Assembly (NCBI RefSeq): GCF_000445105.1
Contig: NZ_ATDP01000073.1
Coordinates: 1 to 64,000, forward strand
Direction: 5' to 3'
Length of the DNA stretch: 64,000 nt
Origin: Sphingobium lactosutens DS20
Lineage (GTDB): Bacteria; Pseudomonadota; Alphaproteobacteria; Sphingomonadales; Sphingomonadaceae
The notes beneath the pieces are model-generated. The model was not told the DNA's origin and made no database searches. It worked only from the letters and a program-made list of their open reading frames with translations. This document shows, piece after piece, positions 18,334-28,907 of this stretch (positions are counted from its first letter, which is position 1; every line of letters begins with the position of its first letter). Made by a program: the position numbers and the translations under genes.

Positions 18334-19518
18334 ATGCAAAAGGGGATTTTCACCGTGCTGCTGACGTGCGCGTCGGCATTGGCGTTGAGCGGTTGTGGCG
18401 AAAGCCAGCCGCCTGCGCCCCCGCCGCCTGCGGTCGGGGTGGTGACGGTAACTACGCAGTCCGTGCCCTTGGTCAATGAACTGCCAGGACGAGTGGCGGC
18501 GCTGGAAACCGCAGAAGTGCGCCCGCAAATCAGTGGTGTCATCCGTCGCAGCCTGTTCCCCCAAGGCGGCTATGTCCGCGCCGGCCAGGTTTTGTTCGAA
18601 GTGGAGGACGCGCCCTATCGTGCCGCCTTGGCACAGGCACAAGGGGCCCTCGCACGCGCGCAGGCCGCCATCGGCTCGACCAGCCTGCAAGCCCAGCGCT
18701 ACAAGGATCTGGTGGGAATCAACGCGGTCAGCCGGCAGGAATATGACAATGCGGTCGCCAGTGCGCAGCAGGCACGCGCGGATGTTGCGGCGCAGCGTGG
18801 CGCGGTGCAGGCTGCGCAGGTAAACCTTGGCTTTACGCGCATCCGTGCGCCCATATCCGGTCGGATCGGGCGGTCGCTGTTCACTGCTGGTGCACTGGTG
18901 CAGACCGGACAGGCGGACCCGCTTGCGACGATCCAGCGCCTCGATTCAGTCTATGTAGACGTGACGCAGTCGGCAGCGGAAATCATCGATTTGAAGCAAG
19001 CGATGAAAAAGGGCGGGGTCAGTGAAGCCGACGGGGCCCGGATTCAGTTGATGCTGCCCAACGGCACGGTCTACCCCATTGAGGGACGGCTCCAGTTTTC
19101 CGAAGTGACGGTGGACCCCGATACCGGAGCGGTGACGCTGCGTGCGACATTCCCCAATCCCGATGGGTTGCTGCTTCCAGGCATGTATGTTCGCGCGCGA
19201 CTGGTCGAAGGCCGGCGCAACTCCGCGATCCTTGCGCCGCAGCAGGGCATCAGTCGCGACGCGCGGGGCCGCGCAACGGCGATGGTGGTGGGTAAAGGCA
19301 ATAAGGCCGAGCTACGACAGGTCGAAGTTGATCGCGCCGTTGGCGACAAATGGATTGTCACCAGCGGCCTGAAACCCGGAGACAAGCTGATTGTGGAAGG
19401 GCTGGTCAATCTTCAACCCGGTGCTGTGGTTCGCCCCGGTGCGCCACAGCAGATAACGGCGCAGCAGCAGGGTGGAAAGCCCCGCGCGGGCCAACAGATT
19501 CAGGGCGAGGCCAACTAA
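18334..19518 (+). CDS. RND efflux periplasmic adaptor, lipoprotein
   Basis: The membrane-fusion protein (MexA/AcrA type, 394 aa) linking the RND pump to its outer-membrane channel. The ATG at 18334 gives a lipoprotein signal with Cys21 in LALSGC. It is followed by a Pro-rich linker, the biotinyl-lipoyl half-motif (VRPQISGVIRRSLFPQGGYV), a coiled-coil hairpin (residues about 95-165) and the second lipoyl half (IRAPISGRIGRSLFTAGALV). It is the first gene of a three-gene operon, with three bases between its stop and the pump start. Confidence 0.92.
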   Translation: MQKGIFTVLLTCASALALSGCGESQPPAPPPPAVGVVTVTTQSVPLVNELPGRVAALETAEVRPQISGVIRRSLFPQGGYVRAGQVLFEVEDAPYRAALAQAQGALARAQAAIGSTSLQAQRYKDLVGINAVSRQEYDNAVASAQQARADVAAQRGAVQAAQVNLGFTRIRAPISGRIGRSLFTAGALVQTGQADPLATIQRLDSVYVDVTQSAAEIIDLKQAMKKGGVSEADGARIQLMLPNGTVYPIEGRLQFSEVTVDPDTGAVTLRATFPNPDGLLLPGMYVRARLVEGRRNSAILAPQQGISRDARGRATAMVVGKGNKAELRQVEVDRAVGDKWIVTSGLKPGDKLIVEGLVNLQPGAVVRPGAPQQITAQQQGGKPRAGQQIQGEAN

Positions 19519-19521
19519 ACC

Positions 19522-22500
19522 ATGGCGCGCTATTTCATCGACAGGCCCATCTTTGCATGGGTCATCGCCATCGTGATCATGCTCGCGGGCCTGCTGGCGA
19601 TCCGGTCCCTTCCGGTCGCGCAGTTCCCTGAGATCGCACCGCCGGCGGTCACGATCCAGACCAGCTATCCTGGCGCCAATGCTCAAACGCTGGAAAGCAC
19701 GACGACCCAAATCATCGAGCAGCAGCTCAAGGGCATCGACAATCTGCGCTATTTCTCGTCCACCAGCGACGGGTCGGGCAATCTCAGCATCACGCTGACG
19801 TTCGAGCAGGGCACGGACCCCGACATTGCGCAGGTGCAGGTTCAGAATAAATTGTCGCAGGCGACGCCGCTGCTGCCGCAAGAGGTGCAGCAGCAAGGGC
19901 TGCGGGTCGGCAAGTCCACATCCAGTTTCCTTTTGATCGCAGCGGTCTACGCCGACGATGGCATTCATGATCAGGAGGACGCGGCCGACTTCATCGCATC
20001 CACCTTGCAGGACCCGCTCAGTCGCGTCACCGGCGTGGGCGATACGCAGCTTTTCGGATCGCAATATGCGATGCGCATCTGGCTCGATCCCTACAAGATG
20101 GCGAATTTGCGCATCACGACGGGCGATGTGAAGTCCGCGATCCAGGCACAAAATGCTCAGGTTTCAGCGGGGCAGATCGGCGGCGCGCCCTCGCCCAAAG
20201 GGCAGGCTCTCAACGCGACCGTCACGGCGCAATCCCGGCTGCGGACGACCGAGGAGTTTGAGAATATTCGGCTGCGCAGCAACAGCGACGGGTCGGTCGT
20301 CCTGTTGTCCGATGTCGCCCGTGTCGAGCTTGGGGCTGAAAATTACGGCTTTGGCGTCAAATTCAATGGCCATCCCGCGTCTGGTTTCGGCGTGAAGCTG
20401 GCACCCGGCGCCAATGCGCTCGACACCGTCGATGCCGTGAAGACCCGCGTAGACGAATTGTCGAAGAATTTTCCATCCTGGGTCAAATATGATTTCCCGG
20501 TCGACAATTCCGAGTTCGTGACATTGTCGGTCGAGCAGGTGATCCATACGCTGTTCGAAGCAATACTGCTCGTCTTCGTCGTCATGTTCGTTTTCTTGCA
20601 GAACTGGCGCGCGACGCTCATCCCCACCATTGCCGTGCCGGTCGTCCTGCTTGGCGCGTTGGCGGTCCTCTACGCGGCCGGTTTCACCATCAACACGCTG
20701 ACCTTGTTCGGTATGGTTCTGGCGATCGGCCTGCTGGTCGACGACGCGATCGTCGTGGTGGAAAATGTCGAGCGGCTGATCCAGGATGAAGGCCTGACGC
20801 CCAAGGAAGCCGCGCGGCGGTCCATGGATGAAATCAGCGGCGCGTTGATCGGCATTGGCTTGGTGCTGTCTGCGGTATTTCTGCCGATGGCCTTTTTTGG
20901 CGGGTCGACCGGCGTTATTTTCCGGCAATTCTCCATCACCATCGTATCCTCCATGATCCTGTCGGTTCTGGTGGCGTTGATCCTGACGCCCGCCCTGTGC
21001 GCGACGATCCTGAAGCCCGCGTCGCATGGCCATGACCAATGGTCAGGACGGTTCGGATCGATCTTCGGGCGGTTTTTCGGCTGGTTCAACCGCACCTTCG
21101 ACAAGGGCGTCACGCGCTATGGCGAAGGCGTCGAAAAGGTGGAGCGTCGCTGGGGCCGCACCATGCTGCTCTATCTGCTGATCGTGGTGGGAATGGCATT
21201 TATCTTCCTGCGGCTGCCATCGGGCTTCTTGCCCGAAGAGGACCAGGGCCTGCTCATCGCGCAGCTATCGCTGCCGGCTGGGTCGACGCTGGAGGAAACC
21301 GAGCGGTCATTGGCGCGGATGCGCGACCACTATCTGGTTAATGAAAAGAATAATGTGGAGGCTGTCTTCACCATCGCGGGCTTTGGCTTTGTGGGGCAGG
21401 GGCAGAATGTCGGCATCGTCTTTGCCCGCATGAAGGATTGGGCGGATCGCAAGGGCGCGGAAAATGCGGTCCCGGCGATCGCGCAGCGTGCGAACATGGC
21501 GTTCCAGAAGATCACCGCCGGCATGGCCATCGCCTTCGTGCCGCCAGCCGTTCAGGAACTGGGTAATGCGTCCGGTTTTGATTTCCAGCTGCTCGACCAG
21601 GGCAATCTAGGCCATGACAAGCTATTGGCGGCACGCAACCAGTTGCTCGGCATGGCGATGGGCGATCAGAGGCTGGCGCAGGTGCGGCCCAACGGCCTGG
21701 AAGATACGCCTCAGCTGAAATTGAACGTCGATCAGGCGGCTGCGGGGGCCCTTGGCATCGCGCAGGCCGACGTCAACGATACGATCAGCACCAATTTGGG
21801 CGGCTCCTATGTCAATGACTTCATTGATCGGGACCGCGTGAAGCGCGTCTATGTTCAGGCCGATGCGCCTTATCGCACCTCGGCAGACGCGATCGGCGCC
21901 TATCATGTCCGGGGCAGCTCCGGGGAAATGGCCCCTCTGTCCGCCTTTTCGACGACCGAATGGGTCCAGGGGCCAGCGCGTCTGGAACGCTTCAACGGGG
22001 TGCCGTCGATGAACATCCTGGGCGGGCCGGCACCGGGCGTTTCCAGCGGAACGGCGATGCAGGCGATGGAGGAACATGCCGCCAAACTGCCGGCAGGCAT
22101 TGGCTTTAGCTGGAACGGCATTTCCTATGAGGAGAAGACCTCTGGCGGTCAGGCCCCCTATGTCTACGCCCTGTCGATGCTGATCGTGTTCCTGTGCCTT
22201 GCCGCCTTATATGAAAGCTGGTCGGTGCCGATCGCGGTCATCCTGGTGGTGCCCTTGGGCGTGCTGGGCGCGGTCATCGCCGCGACGCTGGCGGGCCTTA
22301 ACAACGACATTTATTTGCAGGTCGGCCTTATCACCACCATCGGCGTATCGGCCAAGAATGCGATCCTGATCGTCGAATTTGCCGAGGAAAAAATGCGCGA
22401 GGGGTTGCCGCCGGCCCGCGCTGCGCTGGAGGCCGGCAAGCTGCGCCTGCGGCCGATCCTGATGACCAGCTTCGCCTTCGTTTTCGGCGTCCTGCCGCTG

Positions 22501-22698
22501 GCGCTGTCCACCGGCGCGGGCGCGGGTGGGCAGAATGCCATCGGCTGGGCCGTGGTAGGCGGCATGCTGTCCGCGACCGTTCTGGCCATCTTCTTCGTTC
22601 CGGTCTTCTTCACGGTGGTGAAACGCTTGTTCCGGGAACATCATGATCACGACGCGACCGATAGCGCCGATGCGCGCTCGTCGTCGCAGGAGGCTTGA
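19522..22698 (+). CDS. RND multidrug efflux transporter (AcrB/MexB type)
   Basis: The proton-driven inner-membrane pump of the tripartite system, 1058 residues as usual for HAE1-type RND proteins. The start [18 protein letters not shown] is diagnostic. The proton-relay Asp pair is present in transmembrane segment 4 ([15 protein letters not shown]). The second half carries the TM10-TM12 segments including [16 protein letters not shown]. Two large periplasmic loops follow TM1 and TM7. Substrates cannot be deduced. Confidence 0.95.
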   Translation: MARYFIDRPIFAWVIAIVIMLAGLLAIRSLPVAQFPEIAPPAVTIQTSYPGANAQTLESTTTQIIEQQLKGIDNLRYFSSTSDGSGNLSITLTFEQGTDPDIAQVQVQNKLSQATPLLPQEVQQQGLRVGKSTSSFLLIAAVYADDGIHDQEDAADFIASTLQDPLSRVTGVGDTQLFGSQYAMRIWLDPYKMANLRITTGDVKSAIQAQNAQVSAGQIGGAPSPKGQALNATVTAQSRLRTTEEFENIRLRSNSDGSVVLLSDVARVELGAENYGFGVKFNGHPASGFGVKLAPGANALDTVDAVKTRVDELSKNFPSWVKYDFPVDNSEFVTLSVEQVIHTLFEAILLVFVVMFVFLQNWRATLIPTIAVPVVLLGALAVLYAAGFTINTLTLFGMVLAIGLLVDDAIVVVENVERLIQDEGLTPKEAARRSMDEISGALIGIGLVLSAVFLPMAFFGGSTGVIFRQFSITIVSSMILSVLVALILTPALCATILKPASHGHDQWSGRFGSIFGRFFGWFNRTFDKGVTRYGEGVEKVERRWGRTMLLYLLIVVGMAFIFLRLPSGFLPEEDQGLLIAQLSLPAGSTLEETERSLARMRDHYLVNEKNNVEAVFTIAGFGFVGQGQNVGIVFARMKDWADRKGAENAVPAIAQRANMAFQKITAGMAIAFVPPAVQELGNASGFDFQLLDQGNLGHDKLLAARNQLLGMAMGDQRLAQVRPNGLEDTPQLKLNVDQAAAGALGIAQADVNDTISTNLGGSYVNDFIDRDRVKRVYVQADAPYRTSADAIGAYHVRGSSGEMAPLSAFSTTEWVQGPARLERFNGVPSMNILGGPAPGVSSGTAMQAMEEHAAKLPAGIGFSWNGISYEEKTSGGQAPYVYALSMLIVFLCLAALYESWSVPIAVILVVPLGVLGAVIAATLAGLNNDIYLQVGLITTIGVSAKNAILIVEFAEEKMREGLPPARAALEAGKLRLRPILMTSFAFVFGVLPLALSTGAGAGGQNAIGWAVVGGMLSATVLAIFFVPVFFTVVKRLFREHHDHDATDSADARSSSQEA

Positions 22699-22702
22699 GA
22701 CT

Positions 22703-24115
22703 ATGCGCAGCATCAAGACGCTGAGCGCTGTCACCTTGGCGCTGACTTTGGCAGCGTGCGATCTGGCACCCAAATATGTGCGGCCCGACCTGCCGGTGCC
22801 GATCGAAAGCCCGAAGGGGCCGGCCTACTCTGAGACCGGCGAGGGCACGGCGGTCATCCCGGCGGACACGGCATGGCGAGACTTTTTCACCGACCCCCGC
22901 ATGGTCCGCGTGATCGAGACGGCGTTGGCCAACAACCGCGACCTGCGCATCGCTGTCGCCAATGTCGCCCAGGCGCGCGCGCAATATCGGGTGCAAAGGG
23001 CCGATCTCCTTCCGACTGTGAATGCGAGCGGCACGGCGACCTATTCCGAGCAACCGCTGGTCCAGTTCGGCCAGACGCAGCGGCTGAACAACGACGTTTA
23101 TCAGGCGCAGGTCGGCGTCTCTGCATGGGAAATCGATCTGTTCGGCCGCGTCCGCAACCTCAGCAAGGCGGCGCTGGAGCAATATTTTGCAAGCGAGGAA
23201 AACCGCAAGGCCGCGCAGACGAGCCTTGTCGCGGAAACCGCCAATGCCTGGCTGACGATGGCGGCAGATCAGGAACGGCTGCGTATCGCGCGGGAACTGG
23301 AGGGGGCGTTCGGCAAAACCCTGGCCCTTACCAAGGCCCGGTTCGACAAGGGTATCGCATCGGAACTGGAGGTGCGCCAGGCGCAGACCAGCTATGACCA
23401 GGCACGATCGGATATTGCGGATGCGACCACGCTGGTCGCGCAGGACCAGAATGCGCTCAACCTGCTGGCCGGCACGACGGTGCCCGCAACCGACCTGCCT
23501 GACAGCCTGCCGACGGGCGGGGCGACGATCACGAACCTGCCGGCCAACATCACGTCCGACATTCTGTTACAGCGGCCCGATATCGCGTCTGTGGAGCATC
23601 AGTTGCGATCCGCCAATGCCAATATCGGTGCGGCGCGGGCGGCTTTCTTCCCCAATATCTCACTGACGGCAGCGTTCGGATCCATCAGTCAGGGGCTTTC
23701 CAATCTGTTCGGATCGGGATCGGATTTCTGGTCGGTAGCGCCGTCGGCAAGCGTGCCGATCTTTGATTTCGGGCGCAATCAGGGGAATCTCCGTTACGCA
23801 CGGGCGACCTATGACGCCATGGTGGCGACATATGAGAAAAGCGTGCAGACCGGTTTCAGGGAAGTTGCCGACGCATTGGCTCGGCGGGGGACGATGGAGC
23901 GGCAGCTGGAGGCCCAGACGTCGCTGCGCGATTCGGCTCGTGTCGCCTACACCCTCTCCGAAGCCCGGTTCAGGGCGGGGGTGGACAGTTTCCTGACCAC
24001 TCTGGATTCGCAGCGATCGCTCTACACCGCCGAACAATCTCTGGTTGCCACCCGGTTGACGCGCGAGGCCAATATGGTCGAACTGTACCGAGCGATGGGC
24101 GGCGGCCTTAAATAG
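22703..24115 (+). CDS. RND efflux outer-membrane factor (NodT/OprM type)
   Basis: The TolC-like outer-membrane channel of the tripartite pump, 470 residues. The ATG at 22703 lies four bases after the pump stop. The lipoprotein signal has Cys19 (LTLAAC), so it is anchored in the outer membrane like OprM. Two repeated TolC-domain halves are visible, with LANNRDLRIAVANVAQARAQ in the first and LRSANANIGAARAAFFPNIS in the second. With the adaptor and pump this makes a complete efflux machine. Confidence 0.93.
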   Translation: MRSIKTLSAVTLALTLAACDLAPKYVRPDLPVPIESPKGPAYSETGEGTAVIPADTAWRDFFTDPRMVRVIETALANNRDLRIAVANVAQARAQYRVQRADLLPTVNASGTATYSEQPLVQFGQTQRLNNDVYQAQVGVSAWEIDLFGRVRNLSKAALEQYFASEENRKAAQTSLVAETANAWLTMAADQERLRIARELEGAFGKTLALTKARFDKGIASELEVRQAQTSYDQARSDIADATTLVAQDQNALNLLAGTTVPATDLPDSLPTGGATITNLPANITSDILLQRPDIASVEHQLRSANANIGAARAAFFPNISLTAAFGSISQGLSNLFGSGSDFWSVAPSASVPIFDFGRNQGNLRYARATYDAMVATYEKSVQTGFREVADALARRGTMERQLEAQTSLRDSARVAYTLSEARFRAGVDSFLTTLDSQRSLYTAEQSLVATRLTREANMVELYRAMGGGLK

Positions 24116-24374
24116 GTTTTGACCGCACTCAGCGGGCGGGAGAGCGGTGGCGGCGGCGATAGGCTGCCTTCCTGTTTTTGCGGTTGGCAAGCGACGGCGG
24201 GTTTGTTGGGCTATTGCGCTCGCAAGATCGACCGTTGCGCGAACTACCAGCGCCGCCAGTGGCGTGACCCGCTTTGGATCATCACGTCCTGCCAGCGATG
24301 CGCCCTTGCGCGTTGGCCATCTTCTTTCCTGTCCTGCTTGTCGCTAAGGTGTCTTGGGGAGCATCAAGGAAGAC

Positions 24375-25316
24375 ATGGCGGACGATCTTACCGATATCGT
24401 GGCAGACATCGTCGCCACCATGCAGGGCGCTCAGGATCGCGGCCGTGTTGCCCACTATATCCCCGAACTCGCCAAGGTGGCGCCGCATCATTTCGGCATC
24501 GCCGTGGCGACGGCGGACGGGCAAATGGTGACAGGCGGCGAGGCCGACCTGCGCTTTTCCATCCAGTCCATATCAAAGGTGTTCGCGCTGACACTAGCGC
24601 TTGGGAAGGTTGGCGATCAGCTATGGGATCGCGTGGGACGGGAGCCATCGGGCACCGCTTTCAATTCAATCGTGCAGCTGGAGCATGAGCAGGGCATTCC
24701 CCGCAATCCCTTCATCAACGCAGGCGCCATTGTGGTCGCCGACGTCAATCTGAGCGGGCACCAGCCGCGCGTTGCCATCGGGGAAATGCTCCGTTTTCTG
24801 CGCTATCTGGCGGGTGACGACGATATCGCCATTAACGAAGCGGTCGCGGCTTCCGAAACCGCATCGGGCTTCCGCAACATGGCGCTCGCCAATTATATGC
24901 GCGCCTTCGACAATGTGCGCCATCCGGTCGAACTGGTGCTCGGCGCCTATTTTCACCAATGCGCGATCGAGATGAGTTGCCGGCAGCTGGCGCTTGCGGG
25001 GCGCTATCTGATGCTGGACGGGCGACATCCCGATGGCGGTCGGGTGGTGTCACCGCGCCGGGCGCGGCGTATCAACGCGCTGATGTTGACCTGCGGCCAT
25101 TATGACGCATCGGGCGACTTCGCCTTTCGGGTTGGCATGCCCGGCAAATCGGGGGTCGGGGGTGGCATCTTGGCGATCGTGCCGGGGCGCGCGTCGATCG
25201 CGGTGTGGTCACCGGGGCTGAACGCCAGCGGCAACAGCCAGCTGGGCACATTAGCGCTGGAGGAGCTGTCCAGCCGGACCGGATGGTCGATCTTCAGCCC
25301 GCCCGTCGCCCGCTGA
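24375..25316 (+). CDS. glsA: Glutaminase A
   Basis: A serine-dependent beta-lactamase-fold glutaminase that hydrolyses glutamine to glutamate and ammonia. The ATG at 24375 ([13 protein letters not shown]) gives 313 residues, near the usual 305-310. The catalytic SxxK lies in [12 protein letters not shown]. Other family blocks are [23 protein letters not shown] and [10 protein letters not shown]. The 259-base interval before it shows no gene I can support. Confidence 0.93.
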   Translation: MADDLTDIVADIVATMQGAQDRGRVAHYIPELAKVAPHHFGIAVATADGQMVTGGEADLRFSIQSISKVFALTLALGKVGDQLWDRVGREPSGTAFNSIVQLEHEQGIPRNPFINAGAIVVADVNLSGHQPRVAIGEMLRFLRYLAGDDDIAINEAVAASETASGFRNMALANYMRAFDNVRHPVELVLGAYFHQCAIEMSCRQLALAGRYLMLDGRHPDGGRVVSPRRARRINALMLTCGHYDASGDFAFRVGMPGKSGVGGGILAIVPGRASIAVWSPGLNASGNSQLGTLALEELSSRTGWSIFSPPVAR

Positions 25317-25318
25317 CC

Positions 25319-27103
25319 TCACAGTGTTTCGTCTGCGCGCAGCCGCCGTAATTTGGGCGCTTTCTGCATCTGCGCCGCATCCTTGATCCCCAGACGCAAA
25401 TCCTCGCGCGTCTGGTGAATGGAGGCGATGACCGGCCCCATGGCGACGCCAAGGTCTACCAGCGCGGTTTCCGCCAGTTGCAGTGAGCTTTCGAGCGTTT
25501 CGGGGACGGCGTCGCTGGCGCCGGCGCGATAGAGCTGCGCGGCATGGTCGGCATCGCGCGCGCGCGCAATAATGGGAAGGTCCGGCACCCATCCGCGCAC
25601 CCGCTGCGTCACGCGAACCGACAGCACCGGATCGTCCATCGTCAGAATAAGCGCGCGCGCATGGCCCAGGCGCAGCTTGTCGAGCATTTCGACGCGCGCG
25701 ACGTCGCCAAACAGGATAGGATAGCCCGACCGGCGCGCCTCCGCCACGACATCAGGGTCGGACTCCACGACGATGAAGCGCTGACCATGTGTGCGCAAAA
25801 GGTCGCAGACCATGCGGCCGACCCGGCCAAAGCCGATGACAACCGCCGCAGCCTCCGTCTGCACCTCGTCGGTCTCCGCTCTTTCCTCGCCCAAAGCCAT
25901 TTCCAGGCGGCGGGCGATATCATGGCCGAATCGGGCGAGCAGCGGCGTGATGGTGAGGCCGATTGCCGTCACGATCTGCCAGAAGGCGGCGGTCGATGGC
26001 AGGATCAGCTGCGCCGCGGCGGCCGCGGACAGCACGATCAATGTCGTTTCGGACGGGCTGGACATCAGCACCCCCACTTCCAGCGCGGTCCCTTTGCGGG
26101 TGCCCGAAAAATAGAGCAGGGTCGCTGTCACCAGCGTTTTGCACAGCACGACGCCGAACACGGCGAGCATCAGGCTGGGCCAGTTGGCCAGGATGACGCG
26201 CAGGTCCAGACTCATGCCCACGGTGATCAGAAAGACGCCGAGCGCCAAGCCCTTGAACGGGGCCGTGATGACCTCGACTTCGCCATGATAATCGGTTTCG
26301 GCGATCAACAAGCCCGCGACCAGCGCACCGACGATCGGAGACAGACCCGCGATCGACGTTGCCATGCTGGAAATGATGACGACCAGCAGGCTGGCAGCCA
26401 GGAAGACTTCGGGGCTTTTCGTGCGTGCGGCTTGGCTGAAAATATGGGGCAGGGTGATCCGCCCCAGGATCAGCATGACGCCAACGGTCACGCCCCCCTT
26501 GATCAATGTGCTGGCGAGCGCGCTCCACGCGCCATCCGGGCTGCTGGCGACCGAGGGGGCAAGCGCGCCGAGCATGAAGATGATGGGGACCAGCGCAAGA
26601 TCTTCGAACAGCAGCATCGAGAAGGCGGCGCGGCCAACCGCGCTCTGCGTGCCGACCATCGGGAGCACGACGGCGGTGGAGGAGAGGGCGAGGGCGAGGC
26701 CAAGGCCGATCGCCCCGGCGGTGGGTTGCCCCAGAAGATAGAGTCCCGCCGCAATCAGCAGTCCGCTGCCGAACAATTCGGCCGCACCAACCCCGAACAC
26801 CTGCGCGCGCATCGACCACAGGCGTTTGAAACTCAGTTCCAGACCGATCGAAAAGAGCAGCAGGATGATGCCCAGCTCGGCAAAGGGCTCGATCGCTTCT
26901 CTATCGGAGATGGTGATATGATAAAGCCAGGGATAGCGCTCGACCAGGGCGCCCAGCCCGGCGGGTCCGACCGCCAGCCCGACCAGGATGAAGCCGATTA
27001 CCGGGCTGATCCGAAAGCGCGCGAAGCCAGGTATCACCAGCCCCGCCGCACCAAGGATTACGAGGGAGTCACTGAAACTATTGGGATCAATCGCGCCGGC
27101 CAT
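25319..27103 (-). CDS. CPA2-family cation/proton antiporter with TrkA-N domain
   Basis: A KefB/YbaL-type monovalent cation:proton antiporter, 594 residues. About 12 transmembrane segments (residues 10-390) form the Na_H_Exchanger domain. Conserved polar segments include SSTAVVLPMV and the SPIVGALVAGLLIAE stretch. The cytosolic C-terminus carries a Rossmann RCK_N domain (VIGFGRVGRMVCDLL; GxGxxG). This suggests nucleotide or thiol gating, but no KefF-like partner is adjacent. It ends two bases from convergent glsA. Confidence 0.9.
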   Translation of the reverse strand: MAGAIDPNSFSDSLVILGAAGLVIPGFARFRISPVIGFILVGLAVGPAGLGALVERYPWLYHITISDREAIEPFAELGIILLLFSIGLELSFKRLWSMRAQVFGVGAAELFGSGLLIAAGLYLLGQPTAGAIGLGLALALSSTAVVLPMVGTQSAVGRAAFSMLLFEDLALVPIIFMLGALAPSVASSPDGAWSALASTLIKGGVTVGVMLILGRITLPHIFSQAARTKSPEVFLAASLLVVIISSMATSIAGLSPIVGALVAGLLIAETDYHGEVEVITAPFKGLALGVFLITVGMSLDLRVILANWPSLMLAVFGVVLCKTLVTATLLYFSGTRKGTALEVGVLMSSPSETTLIVLSAAAAAQLILPSTAAFWQIVTAIGLTITPLLARFGHDIARRLEMALGEERAETDEVQTEAAAVVIGFGRVGRMVCDLLRTHGQRFIVVESDPDVVAEARRSGYPILFGDVARVEMLDKLRLGHARALILTMDDPVLSVRVTQRVRGWVPDLPIIARARDADHAAQLYRAGASDAVPETLESSLQLAETALVDLGVAMGPVIASIHQTREDLRLGIKDAAQMQKAPKLRRLRADETL

Positions 27104-27162
27104 GCCCCATCATTGCCGCTGCGAGAGCGAAAGGCCAGTGTCGAAGTAGAAAAAAGCCGTGA

Positions 27163-28089
27163 TCATGCTGGCGCCGCGCCATAGAGCGCGGCCACCAAGC
27201 CGCGGCGGCGGAAAATCAGATTGGCCTGGGTTTGTCCCACCGCCTCATAAAGTTCATCGAATGCTGCGATCAGGGGAAGCGATCCGGCGCGGTAGTCGCC
27301 GACATCCCCCGCTTCGACGATGATCCAGTTGGGCCGATAGGGTGATGAAGCTATCAGATGGCTCAGGACTTTCATGTCTTCGCCCTCGATATCAATCGAC
27401 AGAAGATCGAAATGCAGCGGGATCTGCTCGCGCTCCAATATGGCGGGCAAGGTTTCCAGTTCAACGGTGATGCTGCCCCGGGTGGCGCCGAACATCCGGC
27501 TATGCCCTTCGTTGAGCGACGAGACGCCGTCCGAAGACCCTATATGCAGCGTCGCCGTCCCGGCATGATCGGAGACAGCCGAATTGACGATACGATAATT
27601 CAGTGGACCAAATTGCGCCTTGATGCTGCCGATGAGACCACTATTGGCCTCCACCAGCAGTCCCTGCCAACCGAACCAGCGCAGAAGATCATAGCTGTTC
27701 GAACCGGATCGCCCCATGACGCCGACATCCACCAGTATCTTGTTCGTGCAACTCATGTCGATCATGGCGCGCAGCAGCGTGCTGACCTCGCCAAATTGCG
27801 ATATGTCCGCGAAGAAGCCGTCCCTTTGGTGCGGGTAACAGCGCTGCGCGAGTTCTGCGCGATTGGCGAAGAATTCCGGCGACGTCATCAGGGCGTCCAG
27901 CACATGGGCCACGGTTGCGCCACCTTCGCGCAGGAGTGCAGTGTAGGTTTCAAGCCCGGACGGATCGGGCGCACGCAACAACAGCTTGCGGTAAAGCGTG
28001 TCGACCAATTGGGCAGCATCCTGTTGTGACAGCCGGTTCCGGCCGAAGAGCCGCCGGCACTTGCCCCATAGTCTCGTCAAGCTCGTCAT
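27163..28089 (-). CDS. FkbM-family methyltransferase with DUF4214-like N-terminus
   Basis: A 308-residue protein. The C-terminal ~200 residues are a SAM-dependent FkbM methyltransferase: VDVGVMGRSGSNSYDLLRW is an adapted SAM-binding loop and FDLLSIDIEGEDMKVL is the hallmark block. The N-terminal ~80 residues (LVDTLYRKLLLRAPDPSGLETY) resemble the DUF4214 repeat found on glycan-processing and S-layer-associated proteins. Methylation of a surface sugar is plausible. It lies just outside the left end of the integrated element. Confidence 0.83.
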   Translation of the reverse strand: MTSLTRLWGKCRRLFGRNRLSQQDAAQLVDTLYRKLLLRAPDPSGLETYTALLREGGATVAHVLDALMTSPEFFANRAELAQRCYPHQRDGFFADISQFGEVSTLLRAMIDMSCTNKILVDVGVMGRSGSNSYDLLRWFGWQGLLVEANSGLIGSIKAQFGPLNYRIVNSAVSDHAGTATLHIGSSDGVSSLNEGHSRMFGATRGSITVELETLPAILEREQIPLHFDLLSIDIEGEDMKVLSHLIASSPYRPNWIIVEAGDVGDYRAGSLPLIAAFDELYEAVGQTQANLIFRRRGLVAALYGAAPA

Positions 28090-28117
28090 TCCTCATGCGG
28101 CTCGATCGAGCCGTTGA

Positions 28118-28177
28118 TGGTGCGGACGGCGGGACTTGAACCCGCATTTCCAGGGGAAGGCGGATTTTAAGTCCGCT
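28118..28177 (-). pseudogene. 3' half of the split host tRNA-Leu(UAA)
   Basis: On the minus strand this reads AGCGGACTTAAAATCCGC (anticodon stem-loop, anticodon UAA), then the variable arm, the T arm (CGGGTTCAAGTCCCG), the acceptor 3' strand CGTCCGC, discriminator A and encoded CCA. Upstream of the core the sequence is element DNA: no matching D arm and no GCGGACG acceptor strand. The missing 5' half is at 52117-52155, and joining the two gives a full tRNA-Leu. The gene is therefore interrupted by about 24 kb and should not give a functional tRNA in this state. Confidence 0.9.
28165..28177. other. Left attachment core (att)
   Basis: The 13-bp sequence AGCGGACTTAAAA (minus strand) is identical to 52117-52129. 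It corresponds to the 5' arm and loop of the tRNA-Leu anticodon stem-loop. Confidence 0.85.
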
Positions 28178-28383
28178 CTTGCAATCGACTAACCAATTGA
28201 TTTTAAACGATATATTATATTTTGTTGTGCAGACTGTGCTAGGAAATGGTGCTAGTAATCCAACGCAGAACGTGGGTTTTTGCGCTGAGTAGGACTATTT
28301 GCATCGTTATGTTGCGATGTCCAGTCGATTACGGGATCAGTCTGGCTATGGCATCTGCATTCATGCCGCGCGTTGCACTGGCG

Positions 28384-28878
28384 TCACTTTTTGCCGTCAT
28401 GCCCTTCGAATTGCCAGATCGTTCGCTGCTGTAGTCCGTCCGTGAAGCGGATGCTCCAGCGATAAAAGCCGATGGCCTTCACAGCATCAGGCGTTTCAAA
28501 CGTTTGCCATAGCGGAACGGCGACGGGGTCTGCCCAGTCATCCCCGATCCTGCTGCCGATGATATGTGCTTGGCCGTCTTGAAGCAGCAACGTTCCTTGC
28601 TGCTCGCCCAGGATCTCGCTCCGCGCTGCGCTATGTAGGCTGACCACAATCTCCGGAGCAGCCAAGAAAAGGCCTACGCCCCGCGTGTCATTTTTGACTG
28701 GAAAGAACTTGAAAGCATTACCCCCGGTCAGGAATATAGCCGTGGGCACCTGATTGTAGAGCGTGAACGCCATTAGTGGGCGGCTCGGCTCGACCGGAAA
28801 AATGAGCCCCGGCTCTTTAAGCGTTTGGATTTCGATGGGCCGTAGGGCGTGAAGCGGTAGCTGTAAATCGTCGTCCAT
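28384..28878 (-). CDS. Hypothetical protein, third gene of the TIR cassette
   Basis: A 164-residue protein of unknown function, the leftmost gene of the element. No signal peptide or transmembrane segment is visible. Its mixed composition (PLHALRPIEIQTLKEPGLI) looks like a compact, beta-rich soluble protein. It lies 29 bases after the 155-residue gene and in the same direction as the TIR gene, so the three probably form one transcript. The ~200 bases from here to the att core are AT-rich and show no gene. Confidence 0.6.
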   Translation of the reverse strand: MDDDLQLPLHALRPIEIQTLKEPGLIFPVEPSRPLMAFTLYNQVPTAIFLTGGNAFKFFPVKNDTRGVGLFLAAPEIVVSLHSAARSEILGEQQGTLLLQDGQAHIIGSRIGDDWADPVAVPLWQTFETPDAVKAIGFYRWSIRFTDGLQQRTIWQFEGHDGKK

Positions 28879-28907
28879 GGTGGCTGGTCCTTCATCGTCC
28901 GTGATGG

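Noticed and set aside
25544..27184. 546-codon plus-strand open frame opposite the antiporter
   Set aside because: Antisense shadow with extreme Gln/Asp/Arg composition. The minus strand encodes a normal membrane transporter.
28118..28205. A complete tRNA-Leu at the left boundary
   Set aside because: Sequence upstream of the core vaguely resembles a D arm (AATTGGTTAG) but has no acceptor 5' strand matching CGTCCGC. It is only the 3' half.
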